From assembly GCA_963924555.1 (NCBI GenBank), contig OZ004591.1:4774001-4838000 (forward strand): DNA of 64,000 nucleotides. Direction: 5' to 3'. A model generated the notes under the pieces. The model saw nothing but the letters and a program-made list of their open reading frames with translations, did no database searches and was not told the origin of the DNA. The first letter of the stretch is position 1; the number at the start of each line of letters is the position of its first letter. The position numbers and the translations under genes are program-made. Source of the stretch: Crambe crambe. Taxonomy: Eukaryota > Porifera > Demospongiae > Poecilosclerida > Crambeidae. This document shows, one piece after another, positions 1 through 10,424 of the stretch.

Positions 1-480
1 GGCTATAGATTTTTTAAGGGAGTCATTCATGCCTTGACTCCCCTTCCATTTAGGGAGTCATACATGCCAACCCTTCCATAGCTATTGATTTTTCAGGGAG
101 TCATTTATGCCTAGGACGAAATGACTCCCTTCCATGGCTATAGTTTTTTTTTCAGGCAGTTGAAATGACTCCCTTTCGTGGCTATTGATTTTTCAGGGAG
201 TCATTCATGCCTAGGATGGAATGATTCTCTTCCATGGCTATAGATTTTCAGGGAGTCATTCATACCTAGGATGAAATGACTCCCCTTCAATCATGCCGAG
301 GATGAAATGATTCCCTTCCATGGCTATTAATTTTTCAGGGAGTCATTCATGCCTAGGATGAAATGACTCCCCTTCAATTTAGGGAGTCATTCATGCCGGC
401 AGCCATTCATGCCTTGGATGAAATGACTCCCCTTCCATTTAGGGAGTCATTCATGCTGAGGATGAAATGATTCCCTTCCA
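1..480. repeat. Array of short palindromic GGAGTCAT/ATGACTCC repeats (left arm)
   Basis: The stretch is built from imperfect copies of a unit that reads GGGAGTCATTCATG, CCTAGG, ATGAAATGACTCCC, then a TCCATGGCTAT spacer. Each unit is itself a quasi-palindrome centred on CCTAGG. The array already runs at base 1, so it continues outside the window. The same motif returns in the opposite arrangement at about 1680-2740, so the two arrays bracket the Ulp1/PHD gene remnant like long terminal inverted repeats with multiple internal units. The repeated sites may be transposase-binding sites (inference). Confidence 0.8.
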
Positions 481-746
481 TGTCTATTGATAATTCATGC
501 CTGGCAATTCGCCTCGTCAATCTCCCCTCAAAACTGGTTCCCAAAAGGTCAGGATATTGTAATGGACCATTGTGCTACATACTAAGATTGTGCAGAATAA
601 GGAGGTACCTAATAATTGTCCTCGTCAACTTCCCCTCAAAACAGATTATCTGCTACAGTTTGCTTCAAAATCAATAGTCAACTATAATAGCTACCAATCC
701 ATAATATATTATTGTAGAGAAAGATCCAAAGAAGATGAAAAATATA

Positions 747-1324
747 GTGCTGGGTGGGAAATGGATCTGTGATGAACATATCATCCTTGCTCAGCATATC
801 TTGAAGATGCAATTTCCGAATATTGGTTGATTTCAGTCACCATTGCTCTGCCAAAACGATGCCTTGATTCCAGTTCAGAATGGTGAAACAATACATATAC
901 GTAGGTACATACATGCATAGGTAGCTATTATAGCTATAATTTGGAAGAAGTGGATACTGAAAATGATGAAACAATGGATATGCTATACATACATGTTCCT
1001 CCTGTGCAGCAACAAAGTGGTATCGTGGATTGTGGGGTATTTGCGATAGTTTTTGCTGTCCATGCAGCACTAGGAGAAAATGTGGGAGAGATTGAATTCC
1101 AGCAGGAAGAAATGAGGAGCCATCTTTCTAAATGTTTATGGAAGAAAACTTTTTCTCCTTTTCCAAAGTTGGGGGAAAGGGGGCATAGGAATAATTACTT
1201 CCCCTGTCGGATTCTGGAGTTATACGGTGACTGCCTTATGCCAGAGACATATGGCAACATGGTTAAATGTGAACATTGTTTTAATTGGTTTCACCAAGAC
1301 TGTGTAGATTATGACAATATATAG
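747..1324 (+). pseudogene. Broken Ulp1-like (C48) protease plus PHD finger, transposon-derived
   Basis: One frame from 747 reads WICDEHIILAQHILKMQFP, the start of the Ulp1-type domain found in integrase-bearing transposons, and meets an in-frame TGA at 828. It resumes as FQSPLLCQNDALIPVQNG. In another frame, from 941, comes HVPPVQQQSGIVDCGVF, which carries the catalytic Cys motif QxxxxDCG. It is followed by a Cys/His block, VKCEHCFNWFHQDC, typical of a PHD finger. The His-Trp part of the protease active site is not found between the two pieces, so the domain is incomplete. The remnant lies between inverted palindromic arrays and matches the domain order of the gene at 21571-21863. It is a dead transposon gene rather than a host SUMO protease. 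Confidence 0.75.
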
Positions 1325-1401
1325 TGAAAAATTTTTGTGCCGTTCATGCAATCATAGCTAGCTTATCTTATAGTTATTATTGTTATTGTATCAGCTGTGT
1401 G

Positions 1402-1613
1402 CAGGCCTGTAGCCAGGATTTTAGAAAAGGGATGGCTCATGAAGAATTATAGTAGCTATTATTATTGTGTTACTCTGCTAAGATATTTTCAATGTGTGAG
1501 AACTAAATTAATTCAGCAAACTAATGCAAGTGACTATAAGCTATAATTATTTCCATCAAAGGGAGGGGGGGGGGGGCTCGAGCCCGTTGAGCCGCCTGCT
1601 GGCTACAGGCCTG
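1402..1613. mobile_element. 212-bp MITE with 13-bp perfect terminal inverted repeats
   Basis: The ends are CAGGCCTGTAGCC and its exact reverse complement GGCTACAGGCCTG. The 5-bp direct repeat GTGTG flanks both sides (1397-1401 and 1614-1618). A run of G follows position 1560 inside the element. There is no coding capacity. Terminal CAGG and a 5-bp target duplication resemble the element at 15389. Confidence 0.8.
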
Positions 1614-1679
1614 GTGTGAGAATGAACTTTAATGCATTCACAGGGAGTTATTTGCCCCTTTATAAGCAAACATCATTTC

Positions 1680-2740
1680 ATCCCCCAATCTGATTTATAT
1701 ATGCATGGATGGAATGGGAGCTATTTCATCCGGCACGAATGACTCCCTGAAAATTTATATCCATGGAATACATCCTAGGTACAAATGACTCCCTGAACTG
1801 AGATAAATGGACTCCACATACATGTGGTTGGAGCCAAACTAGCTATAGGAGAGTCATCCTAGGCACGAATGACTCACAATGAAGTGAACTTGTACATGGA
1901 ATGGCACGAATTATACAGCTACACCGGAGTCATAGTCATGGAAAGGATCCTAGGCACCAATGACTCCCTGAATTGAGATAGTTGGACTACATGATTGGAG
2001 TCATAATAGCCATGGAAGGGGAGTCATTTCATCCTAGAGGCACCAATGACTTCAGGAGTCATTGGTTCCTAGGATGAAATGACTCCCCTTCCATTCAGAA
2101 TGGTGCAGCCATGGAAGGGGAGTCATTTCATCCTAGGCACCAATGACTCCATGAATTGAGATGACTGGACAGTCATGATAGCCATGGAAGGGGAGTCGAC
2201 ACATCCTACAGGCATGAATGACTCCCTATCCAATAACTCCCTGAAAATCTTGCCTAATGCCTGGCTATAGGATGAAATGACTCCCCTTCCATGGCTGTCA
2301 TGACTCCAACTATGCATGCATGGGGGAGTCCATCTATCTTGATTCAGGGAGTAATTTCTTCCTAGGCACAAAAGATTCCATTCACTCAATTTCACAAGCA
2401 ACTATGGTATAAATCCTTGACTTATTATGATTTTGCATGCAGCAATGCAATGAATTGGGACTGGTGAGTCTTTTTTCAGGGGCAGACAAGTCAGAAATGA
2501 CTGGGGAGTCACTCAGACCTAGGCGTGAGTGACCGGGAGTCATCCATGCCTAGTCAAGAGTGCTCGGAACTGGGGAGTCATTTTTTCCAGGGGGGAGTCA
2601 TTATAGACTAGTCAGAAATGACCGGGGAGTCACTCAGACCTAGGCGTGAGTGACCGGGAGTCATCCACACCTAGGCATGAGTGACCGGGAGTCATCCACG
2701 CCTAGTCAGGAGTGACCGGGGAGTCATCGCCGGGGGGAGT
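1680..2740. repeat. Array of palindromic GGAGTCAT/ATGACTCC repeats (right arm)
   Basis: Units such as GGGGAGTCATTTCATCCTAG followed by CACCAATGACTCCCTGAA repeat through this region. From about 2460 a related subfamily appears with ACCGGGGAGTCA and CCTAGGCGTGAGTGACC. It is the counterpart of the array at 1-480 and closes the transposon that carries the Ulp1/PHD remnant. The last unit ends near 2745 beside a short GC-rich stretch without a recognisable gene. Confidence 0.8.
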
Positions 2741-2924
2741 CACCGCTGACTATGACACCGGACCACTCGTCGATCGAACAACATTGGTAATGGTCGTCAA
2801 CATTAGAAAATTGCCCACGTGTTCAACCGTTAATATAGGTGGGTGTGGTTATAAAGTGGGCGTGGTCAGTAAAAATTTTCAGCGCGCTTACCAAAATTGC
2901 TTCCGGCGGCTCTGAATATAACAA

Positions 2925-3025
2925 AATAAACAGTCACCACTCTTACAAGTTGCAGCTACCTGTGTTAGTAAGTCAGCTCATGCCTACAACTTCTTTAAAA
3001 TCAGCTACATCATGAAAATCTGCTT
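2925..3025 (+). pseudogene. Relic of transporter N-terminus
   Basis: The bases correspond to the codons for SPLLQVAATSVSKSAHAYNFF at the start of the POT-like transporters, then decay within about 100 bp. The relic lies 290 bp upstream of the intact gene at 3317 in the same orientation, so it is the remains of an earlier copy. Confidence 0.65.
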
Positions 3026-3183
3026 GCATATACTGTACTATGCTGGCTAACTCCATAATACAGTACTATGCAGCTAACTATTATCATAAATATTAGTTTT
3101 TCACATAGATACAATCACGTTTAGTGTGCTGTCTCCATGTGATTTATAAAGCCTTGAGCCATACATCTTTAGGTGGACCCGGT

Positions 3184-3228
3184 TACGCTTTCAAAAACAA
3201 CTCTCCATTAGGCACCATAGTTACAGTA
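3184..3228 (+). repeat. Conserved block upstream of transporter copies
   Basis: The block reads approximately ACTTTCAAGAACAACTCTCC followed by ATTAGGCACCATAGTTAC. It recurs upstream of, or beside, many transporter copies (about 6370, 8456, 9970, 58709 and 61481, with shortened forms near 13998, 25258, 25855, 47905 and 52250). It could be a regulatory site or simply hitchhiking duplicated flank; the sequence alone does not decide. Confidence 0.55.
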
Positions 3229-3316
3229 CGTCATCTTTGCCAGAGAATGGAAACAACAGCTTTAGGCTAACTAGAGTTTATAAGTAGCTTTTGTCAACTA
3301 TCGACGTACTACTGCA

Positions 3317-5119
3317 ATGGATGGTCAAGTCAATGAACAATCACGACTCTTACAGGTTGCAGCTATCTGTGGTCATAAGTCAGCTTATACCTACAACTGC
3401 TTTAAAATTGGCTGCATAAGGTCGAAATCTGCTATAGTGGTACTTTTTTGGACTTTTTCAGCATTGGTAGGTTATAACATACTTAATCCAATGAATTCAG
3501 GGGTGCTACATATATCAAAAAATTTGAAACAAAAGTATATTCATATTGTTTGGGTATGTGCAATTATTTTCTCTGGTATTATGTTCATCTCACCCATGGC
3601 TGGCTTGCTTGCTGATATCAAATTTGGTCGCTACAAGACTCTGCGATGTAGTTCTTATATCACACTAGCAACCATAAGTTGTCTTTTGATATGTATCATT
3701 GCACTTACCATAGTTATTAGCACCAATCATATCTCACGATTGCCTTTCGTGTTTATCGCATTCATTGTCATCATAATTGCGGGTGTGCTTATAATAAGTT
3801 CTATAGTATTGACTACTAATGCAATCAACTTTGGCATGGACCAGCTCCACGACTCATCAACTCAAGATTCTATTCTCTTTGTGCACTGGTATGTTTGGCT
3901 TAACTATCTAAGTGTTCTTGTAACAGGAGTTTCATGGAATCTTTTCTATTATGATTCTTGGTATGTAGACTATGTGGATGCATTCAGAATTGTCGGTATT
4001 TCTCTGCTTGTATCAATGTTTTGTATTGTTTCATTCCTCATTATTGTCTCTTTGTGTGTGGTTCGTCACAAACGAAGGTGGTTCTTGATAGAATCTAGTG
4101 ATAGAGTCAATCCTTACAAACTGGTGTATAGAGTTATCAAGTTTGCCTGGCACCACAAGATCCCTGTTCGTCGCAGTGCCTTCACCTACTGTGAGGATGA
4201 GTGGCCTTCAAGACTGGATCTCGGCAAACAGAAATATGGTGGACCATTCACTGTAGAGCAGGTCGAAGATGTCAAAGCTTTCCTTGGGATCTTGAAGGTA
4301 TTAGTTTCCATTGTGCCATTATTCATGCTACAATTTGTATCAGAGATGATGCTTCCTCAATTTGCATTACACCATAATTTATTTTTCAAGCCTCCTGGAA
4401 ATACTTCCTCCCGTCCTTTTGGGCATATGATACGCAATGAAGGGTTAGTTCACTATCTATTCCTGAGCAGTGGTTTGCTGTCTCCCCTGCTAGTTGTGGT
4501 CTCTCTCCCTCTTTACCTCTTTTTGCTTCGTCCGTTCATTACATATCACATTCCAGGGTTGCTGAAGACTATCCTGAAAAGGATAGGAGTAGGGCTGCTT
4601 CTGGTCATACTCTCTCTTCTTTGTGCTCTTGCTTTGGATGTGGTCGTACATGAAAGAAACAGCAATCAGTTGTGCATTTTTTCTCCAAATTACACAATAC
4701 ATATTGTCAATGAGTCTACCTCATACAAGCCACATTTGTATCAAAATGTATACTTCTTCATTTCTCAACATGTACTTTCTGCACTGTACAACATGCTTAT
4801 TGACATTGCAGTGTTTGAGTTCATCGCTTCCCAAAGTCCTTACTCCATGAAGGGGCTGTTGATTGGTGTTCTCTTTTCCTTAAGAATGCTAGCACTGTGT
4901 CTTGTGATTGTAATAATGATACCTTTTGTAACCTCCTGGAAGACTAGTTACCCCTTGAGCTGTGGGTCTGGCTTTTATATCACTAATATTTGTATAGGAG
5001 TGATAACTTTTATAGTGTATGTTTTGGTGGCTAAGAATTACAAACATCGAACAAGAGATGAGCCATCTTTCATACGTCAGTATGCTGAAGAGTATTACTC
5101 AAACATCCAAGATGAATAA
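3317..5119 (+). CDS. POT/PTR2-like major facilitator transporter, intact copy 1
   Basis: This 600-residue single-exon membrane protein has about twelve hydrophobic segments (roughly 38-58, 76-98, 112-133, 142-168, 185-210, 221-248, 321-345, 375-402, 412-444, 474-503, 510-538, 552-572). A cytoplasmic loop lies at about 249-320. POT family marks are GLLADIKFGRYKT (96-108), INFGMDQL (170-177, matching the family FGADQF), EQVEDVK before helix 7, and EFIASQSPYSMKG (501-513). Glycosylation sequons NYT and NES lie in the loop before helix 10. The ATG sits in the family-wide context TTGCAATGG or GCAATGG. The ExxER motif of helix 1 is absent. Family membership is secure; the substrate (peptide, nitrate or other solute) cannot be read from the sequence. 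Confidence 0.9.
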   Translation: MDGQVNEQSRLLQVAAICGHKSAYTYNCFKIGCIRSKSAIVVLFWTFSALVGYNILNPMNSGVLHISKNLKQKYIHIVWVCAIIFSGIMFISPMAGLLADIKFGRYKTLRCSSYITLATISCLLICIIALTIVISTNHISRLPFVFIAFIVIIIAGVLIISSIVLTTNAINFGMDQLHDSSTQDSILFVHWYVWLNYLSVLVTGVSWNLFYYDSWYVDYVDAFRIVGISLLVSMFCIVSFLIIVSLCVVRHKRRWFLIESSDRVNPYKLVYRVIKFAWHHKIPVRRSAFTYCEDEWPSRLDLGKQKYGGPFTVEQVEDVKAFLGILKVLVSIVPLFMLQFVSEMMLPQFALHHNLFFKPPGNTSSRPFGHMIRNEGLVHYLFLSSGLLSPLLVVVSLPLYLFLLRPFITYHIPGLLKTILKRIGVGLLLVILSLLCALALDVVVHERNSNQLCIFSPNYTIHIVNESTSYKPHLYQNVYFFISQHVLSALYNMLIDIAVFEFIASQSPYSMKGLLIGVLFSLRMLALCLVIVIMIPFVTSWKTSYPLSCGSGFYITNICIGVITFIVYVLVAKNYKHRTRDEPSFIRQYAEEYYSNIQDE

Positions 5120-5534
5120 CTCATTACTCAAACATCAGGATGAATGACAATAATTCAATTCTTATCTTTGAAATAGATTATTCCTCTTCCATTGATTAAC
5201 ACTAGCTAGCTATACTATATTTGATTTTATTTACAAAGTATGACGGATTATATTACACTTTCCACATGCTGTAGATGCATGCTTTGTAAAGGTTTTATTC
5301 TGATTAAACTTTCAAGAAGAACTTGATATTTGACGCTATAGAGTTACTGGCATAATTATAAACGCTAGCTATAGCTACCAGCGAGTTTATCTCGAGGATC
5401 ATATCCTTTTGCTACAATTCCATATTTCATTTTAAAGTGGATGAGCAATTTATTCTGTATGCAAACTAATATACAGCCTCTGTCACTTACATGTAGCTAT
5501 ATTTGTGTAGTTCTTGCAATTGTGGTTTCCTTTC

Positions 5535-6012
5535 AACTTTACCATTGTTATTAGCATTATTACTCCTTTTGTGTTTGTTCTTCTCATAACTATGGACAAG
5601 TTCCATTATATTGACTACTAATACCATCAACTTTGGTATGTACCAGCTCCATGACTCATCAACTCACTCTTTGTGCAGGAGTCTTTTATACTTATATTGA
5701 AATGTGTACTTCTTTCATTTCTGAGCATGTACTTCTTCACTGTATGACATATTCATAGACATTGGAGTTTATTGCTTCGCCAAAGTCCTTACACCATAAA
5801 GGGGATGTACCTTTTTCATTAAGAATACTAGCATAAAGTCTTGGTATAATTATTAGTACCATTTCAGTCACCTGGAAGACTAGCTACCCCTTGAGCTGTG
5901 GGTCTGGCTTTTATAATCACTAATATTTCTATAGGAGTGATAACTTTTTTTGTGTATATTTGGTGGCCAAGAACTATGAGCATCAAACAAGAGATGAGAT
6001 ACACTGAAGACG
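5535..6012 (+). pseudogene. Heavily decayed transporter relic
   Basis: Patches align with the transporter genes in order: the helix 4 region with the NFG.DQLHDSSTQ codons at about 5600-5670, then a large deletion, then the helix 10-12 codons (FEFIASQSPY at about 5765, KTSYPLSCGSGFY at about 5878). It ends near the RDE codons at 5990. There are many stops and frameshifts, and most of the middle of the gene is missing. Confidence 0.8.
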
Positions 6013-6369
6013 ATCATTCATAATGAGTTACAATCTATACAGTTGCCGTCATTATCAGACAACTTTTGGTTATGAATGATAACCAGGTCATAATTTAATC
6101 ATGTCTCATCCCTCCCTTTACTGGTTATCCATACAAAAACAGAACTTTTAACTCTTATTATACTCATGTTAATATACCAGTCGGAAATCCCATCAGAAGT
6201 TCCATCATCATATCACCTTTATAGTATTGAGTATGACTTACCATACTCAGAACTATTGCTCATAATAGTATAGTTTTTGCATAGCTGCACGTTTAGTGTT
6301 AGTGTTACAGTCTCTATGTGATTTACACATAGCCTCAAACCATGCATCTACGTATATAGGTTGTCTTGG

Positions 6370-6406
6370 TTACACTTTCAAGAACAGCTCTCCATTAGGC
6401 ACCACA
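6370..6406 (+). repeat. Conserved block upstream of transporter copies
   Basis: This is the same ACACTTTCAAGAACAGCTCT / CCATTAGGCACCA block as at 3184. It lies about 115 bp upstream of the start codon at 6489, similar to its position (about 90-130 bp) upstream of the gene at 3317. Confidence 0.55.
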
Positions 6407-6488
6407 GTAAATAAAGGCATTATGAAATAGTGTAAAAGTATATGCAGTCTGTACTAAGTTCAACAGTCTCAAGCTGTATACTATTGCA

Positions 6489-8285
6489 ATGGATGGTCAA
6501 GTCAATGAACAGTCACCACTCTTACAAGTTGCAGCTACCTCTGTTCGTAAGTCAGCTCATACCTACAACTTCTTTAAAATTGGCTGCATTAAGTCAAAAT
6601 CTGCTATAGTGGTACTTTTTTTGACTTTTTCAGCATTGGTATGTTATAACGTATCTAATCTAATAAAATTGCAAGAGACATTACATGTATCACAGAAAGT
6701 GTCAAACTATATTATTTTCATCGTTTCGGGATTTGTAATAATTTTACTTGGAATTATGTTCATCTCACCTATGGCTGGTTTGCTTGCTGATATCAAATTT
6801 GGACACTACAGGACTTTGCGATGTAGTGCTTATATCACAGTTGCAGCCATAAGTTTTCTTTCAATATCTTTCATTACATATACCATTGTTATTAGTATTG
6901 TTGCGTTTCATCATATTGATAGAGTCATTTTTGTGTTTATTGCATTAATTTTCCTTGCAACTATTGGTGTGCTTATAACAAGTTCCATTGTATTGACTAC
7001 TAATGCTATCAACTTTGGCATGGACCAGCTCCATGACTCATCAACTCAAGATTCTATTCTCTTTGTGCACTGGTATGTGTGGCTTAACTATCTAAGTGTT
7101 CTTGTAACAGGAGTCCCATGGAGTCTTTTCTTCTATGATACTTGGTACATAGATTATGTGGATGCATTCAGGATTATCAGTATTTCTCTGTATATATTGA
7201 TTTTTGGCATCATTTCATTCCTCCTTACCGTCTCTCTGTGTGTAGTTCGTCACAAACGAAAGTGGTTCTTGATAGAACCCTGTAAAGTGAATCCTTACAA
7301 ACTGGTGTATAGAGTTGTCAGGTTTGCCTGGTACCACAAGATCCCTGTTTGTCGCAGTGCCTTCACCTACTGTGAAGATGAGTGGCCTTCAAGACTGGAT
7401 CTCGGCAAACACAAGTATGGTGGACCTTTCACTGTAGAGCAGGTCGAAGATGTCAAAACTTTCCTAGGGGTCTTAAAAGTATTGGTTTCCATTGTGCCGA
7501 TACTTATGTTGCAATCTGTATCTGAATCAATGCTTCCTCATTTTGCATTGCACAGTAATTTCTATTTTAAGCCTCCTGGAAATGCTTCTTCCAATCATAT
7601 GATACGTATTGAAGGAATTATTCACTACCTACTTCTCAGCAGTGGTTTGTTGTCTCCCCTGCTAGTTGTGGTCTCTCTCCCTCTTTACCTCTTTTTTCTT
7701 CGTCCATTCATAACATATCACATTCCAGGGTTAATGAAGACTATCCTGAAAAGGATAGGAGTAGGGCTGCTTCTGATCATACTCTCTCTTCTTTGTGCCC
7801 TAGCTATGGATGTGATCATACATGAAAGAAACAGCAATCAGTTATGCATGTTGTCTAATTATACCAGACATATTGTCAATGAGTCTACCTCATACAGGCC
7901 ACGTTTGTATCAAAATGTGTACTTCTTCATTTCTCAGCACGTATTTTCTGCATTCTACAACATGCTTATTGACATTGCAGTGTTCGAGTTCATTGCTTCT
8001 CAAAGTCCTTATTCCATGAAGGGGCTGTTGATCGGTGTTCTCTTTTCCTTAAGAATACTAGCACAGGCTCTTGGTATTATTATAGTGGTACCATTCTCCT
8101 CCTGGAAGACTAGCTACCCCTTGAGCTGTGGGTCTGGCCTTTATATCACTAATATTTCTATTGGAGTGATCACTTTCATTGTGTATTTTTTGGTGGCTAA
8201 GAACTATAAGCATCGAATGAGAGATGAGCCATCTTTCATACGTCAATATGCTGAAGATTATTACTCAAATGTTCAAGATGAGTGA
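6489..8285 (+). CDS. POT/PTR2-like major facilitator transporter, intact copy 2
   Basis: This 598-residue single-exon member of the cluster family has the same hallmarks: GLLADIKFGHYRT after helix 2 (His replaces the usual Arg), INFGMDQL, SRLDLGKHKYGG in the cytoplasmic loop and EFIASQSPYSMKG in helix 10-11. It differs from copy 1 mostly in the segment after helix 1 (NLIKLQETLHVSQKVSNY) and in helices 3-4. The loop before helix 7 is shorter (EPCKVNPYK rather than ESSGRVNPYK). Its N-terminus matches the family consensus MDGQVNEQSPLLQVAATSVR. The C-terminus ends in NVQDE. It probably resides in the plasma membrane or an endosomal membrane (inference). Confidence 0.9.
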   Translation: MDGQVNEQSPLLQVAATSVRKSAHTYNFFKIGCIKSKSAIVVLFLTFSALVCYNVSNLIKLQETLHVSQKVSNYIIFIVSGFVIILLGIMFISPMAGLLADIKFGHYRTLRCSAYITVAAISFLSISFITYTIVISIVAFHHIDRVIFVFIALIFLATIGVLITSSIVLTTNAINFGMDQLHDSSTQDSILFVHWYVWLNYLSVLVTGVPWSLFFYDTWYIDYVDAFRIISISLYILIFGIISFLLTVSLCVVRHKRKWFLIEPCKVNPYKLVYRVVRFAWYHKIPVCRSAFTYCEDEWPSRLDLGKHKYGGPFTVEQVEDVKTFLGVLKVLVSIVPILMLQSVSESMLPHFALHSNFYFKPPGNASSNHMIRIEGIIHYLLLSSGLLSPLLVVVSLPLYLFFLRPFITYHIPGLMKTILKRIGVGLLLIILSLLCALAMDVIIHERNSNQLCMLSNYTRHIVNESTSYRPRLYQNVYFFISQHVFSAFYNMLIDIAVFEFIASQSPYSMKGLLIGVLFSLRILAQALGIIIVVPFSSWKTSYPLSCGSGLYITNISIGVITFIVYFLVAKNYKHRMRDEPSFIRQYAEDYYSNVQDE

Positions 8286-10034
8286 CATTAATATAACTAC
8301 TTGATAATGTGCAATTATATAGTGATCAAAATGAGCTCATTTTCTTAACATGTTTTAATCGATTAAGTTCTGTGAATAGTTTATAGTTTCTCTGATGGTT
8401 ATTTTTGCTAGTACTATTATTCCATGCAGCTATTATAGCTTCATGTATTTTTGTTTACACTTTCAAGAACAATTCTACATTAGGCACCACATACTATAGG
8501 GAATGGGAATTAGAGGATCTATCTCATTGAATATGTTGTGTTTATGTGCTGCATGATTAACCAATCGCTGAAAAGTGAGCATACAATCTTGACGACTAAA
8601 CGTTATACCTTAATTCATGTAATATTATTATCAGAATGTACATAACTAGGGAAATGCAAAGCATTTGGCAAGCAAAGCTTTATTTGATGACTTCACTGTA
8701 TTGTAATGGATGTGAATCAGAAGAATGTACATATGCACGATAATATAATGACTTGCTATCTACTGTTTCTGATTCTGTAGTGTTTTAAAACTTTCATTGG
8801 CTATAGCAGAATACTGCATCCAGTAAGAGGATGTAGGAGGTTTGGCTACAGGCTATCAAATCTGCTATAGTAACATTCTATCTCAACAATTTTTGTTAAA
8901 CTGAATGGCTACTCAACAGTAAAAAGCAGTTAGCACATTATCATAATTATTGTAGTTATGCTTTCTGTTTATGTATTTTTCCTTCTTATATATGCAATGA
9001 TTGTAGGCTTTCATGATGTAAAGCTTTCATTGAAATGCTTTCATTATGTAAAGGTATTAGTGGCATAGCTAGCTATGTTAATTTTATGACATAACTAAAG
9101 AATCACATGTATATTCTAACAGCACACACATCCTACCTCTTCTATAGTCTTTGGTATACATATTATATCATGTAATCACTCTCCCTCCTGTGACCGTAGG
9201 AAGCAAAAATTAATTAAAATGGAGAGGCCTTGGGTGTGGTTAGGGGAGCAGTTAAGACCTTTGTCGTTATAGTTGTAGTAGAGGTCATTGTTGGAAGATT
9301 TACACTGTTAGCTATATCTTCAAGGGTGTTCTACCACTTCAGGAAAATTGCTTAGTAACTTACTGCTTTGATTTCAAAAGTCTTTTTTGTGGGTATCCAT
9401 AAATAGAACTTTTCGTCCAGATATAGATGGGTTTAAGTGAAGCTACATTTCTAGCTATTACTTTGAAATAACAACAGGTACTAAAACAATTTTTTGGTGA
9501 CAAGACAAGGAAGGTTTGTACTCCATTTTGGTAGTTTAAACTTGGTTCTCCATACTGTCGTTCCTGAGATATAGTGTATGATAATACATGGTGTCTGCAT
9601 GTACACTAACTATGTAAATAGTGCTTTAATAGAGTCACACATACAATGGAACTTTTATACGTAGGAGGAAGGGTGATATCATATGAGCAAAGGACACCAG
9701 CTCTAAGGGTGGCACTGCATGTGCTGCATTATCAGGTCACCTCTGCATTATCAGGTCACCTCTGCATATGCGCATGATCAGGTTACAGTCAGTGAGGTGA
9801 TGCAGGTGCTGGGCAGCAATGCAAAATCGCACAATATAGTGTCCTTACCACGCTAACTGTGGTAAACCTACATATGTAGCTATACTATATAGCTTATATG
9901 CAGGGTAAGTACAACTGCATGCATGCATGTATATTAATGTTACAGTCTCTATGTAGCCTTAGGAGGGGGTAACACTTTCAAGAACAACTCTCCATTAGGC
10001 ACCATAATTACTGCCATCTTTGCCAGCTTGTTCT
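8286..10034. other. Intergenic stretch with duplicated flanks, no gene seen
   Basis: No supportable coding region was found. A copy of the conserved TTTCAAGAACAA block lies at about 8456-8495 and another at 9970-10015. The stretch at about 8780-9180 is repeated, with changes, at about 31980-32890, so it belongs to a duplicated segment. An imperfect short repeat, GCATTATCAGGTCACCTCT, occurs twice in tandem near 9730-9760. Confidence 0.6.
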
Positions 10035-10036
10035 TA

Positions 10037-10156
10037 CACTGTAAAAATGAAAGTGTGTACTGCACACTAAATTATCTCAATACACACACCAAAAACAAAA
10101 ACAGTGTGTGTATTGGGATAAAATGGTGTGCAGTAAACACTTTTGTTTTTACAGTG
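10037..10156. mobile_element. 120-bp palindromic MITE flanked by TA
   Basis: The ends are CACTGTAAAAATGAAAGTGT and its near reverse complement, and the whole element folds back on itself around a CAAAAACAAAAAC centre. TA lies directly on both sides (10035-10036 and 10157-10158), as expected for Tc1/mariner-type insertion. A second full copy is at 18472-18591. Decayed copies lie just upstream of the transporters at 16173, 36083 and 49861. Confidence 0.85.
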
Positions 10157-10424
10157 TATGTATGCATCCAATTCCTTATCAACCATCTTAAATAATCAAA
10201 GTGGATAAACAATTTTTGTATTGACTCTGTATGTTCTCTATAAATCAAATTGCATGTAGTAAACCATAACAAAATGCCATATAATGTATGTTGTACTGTT
10301 GTACTAGCAAATTTCAATTTCACATGCATGTAGCTTTACATGTATAAAATAGGCTAACTAGAATTAATTATAACCATGCAACTTTTTTTCGACACTTGAT
10401 CAAGTTCGTAATTACTTTGATCCA

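Noticed and set aside
1..480. CRISPR array
   Set aside because: Units are quasi-palindromic with irregular spacing and no unique spacers, and the context is eukaryotic.
837..1070. Minus-strand frame opposite the Ulp1 remnant
   Set aside because: It is the shadow of the plus-strand Ulp1/PHD coding text, which has clear family motifs.
2123..2401. 92-codon minus-strand frame in the palindromic array
   Set aside because: It lies wholly in tandem repeat units; openness follows from unit length and not from a gene.
2712..2915. 67-codon plus-strand frame after the array
   Set aside because: It starts inside the repeat array and has no recognisable domain or splice context.
10072..10329. Minus-strand 85-codon frame
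   Set aside because: It overlaps the palindromic MITE and an AT-rich flank duplicated at 61560-61720, where the frame is not kept.
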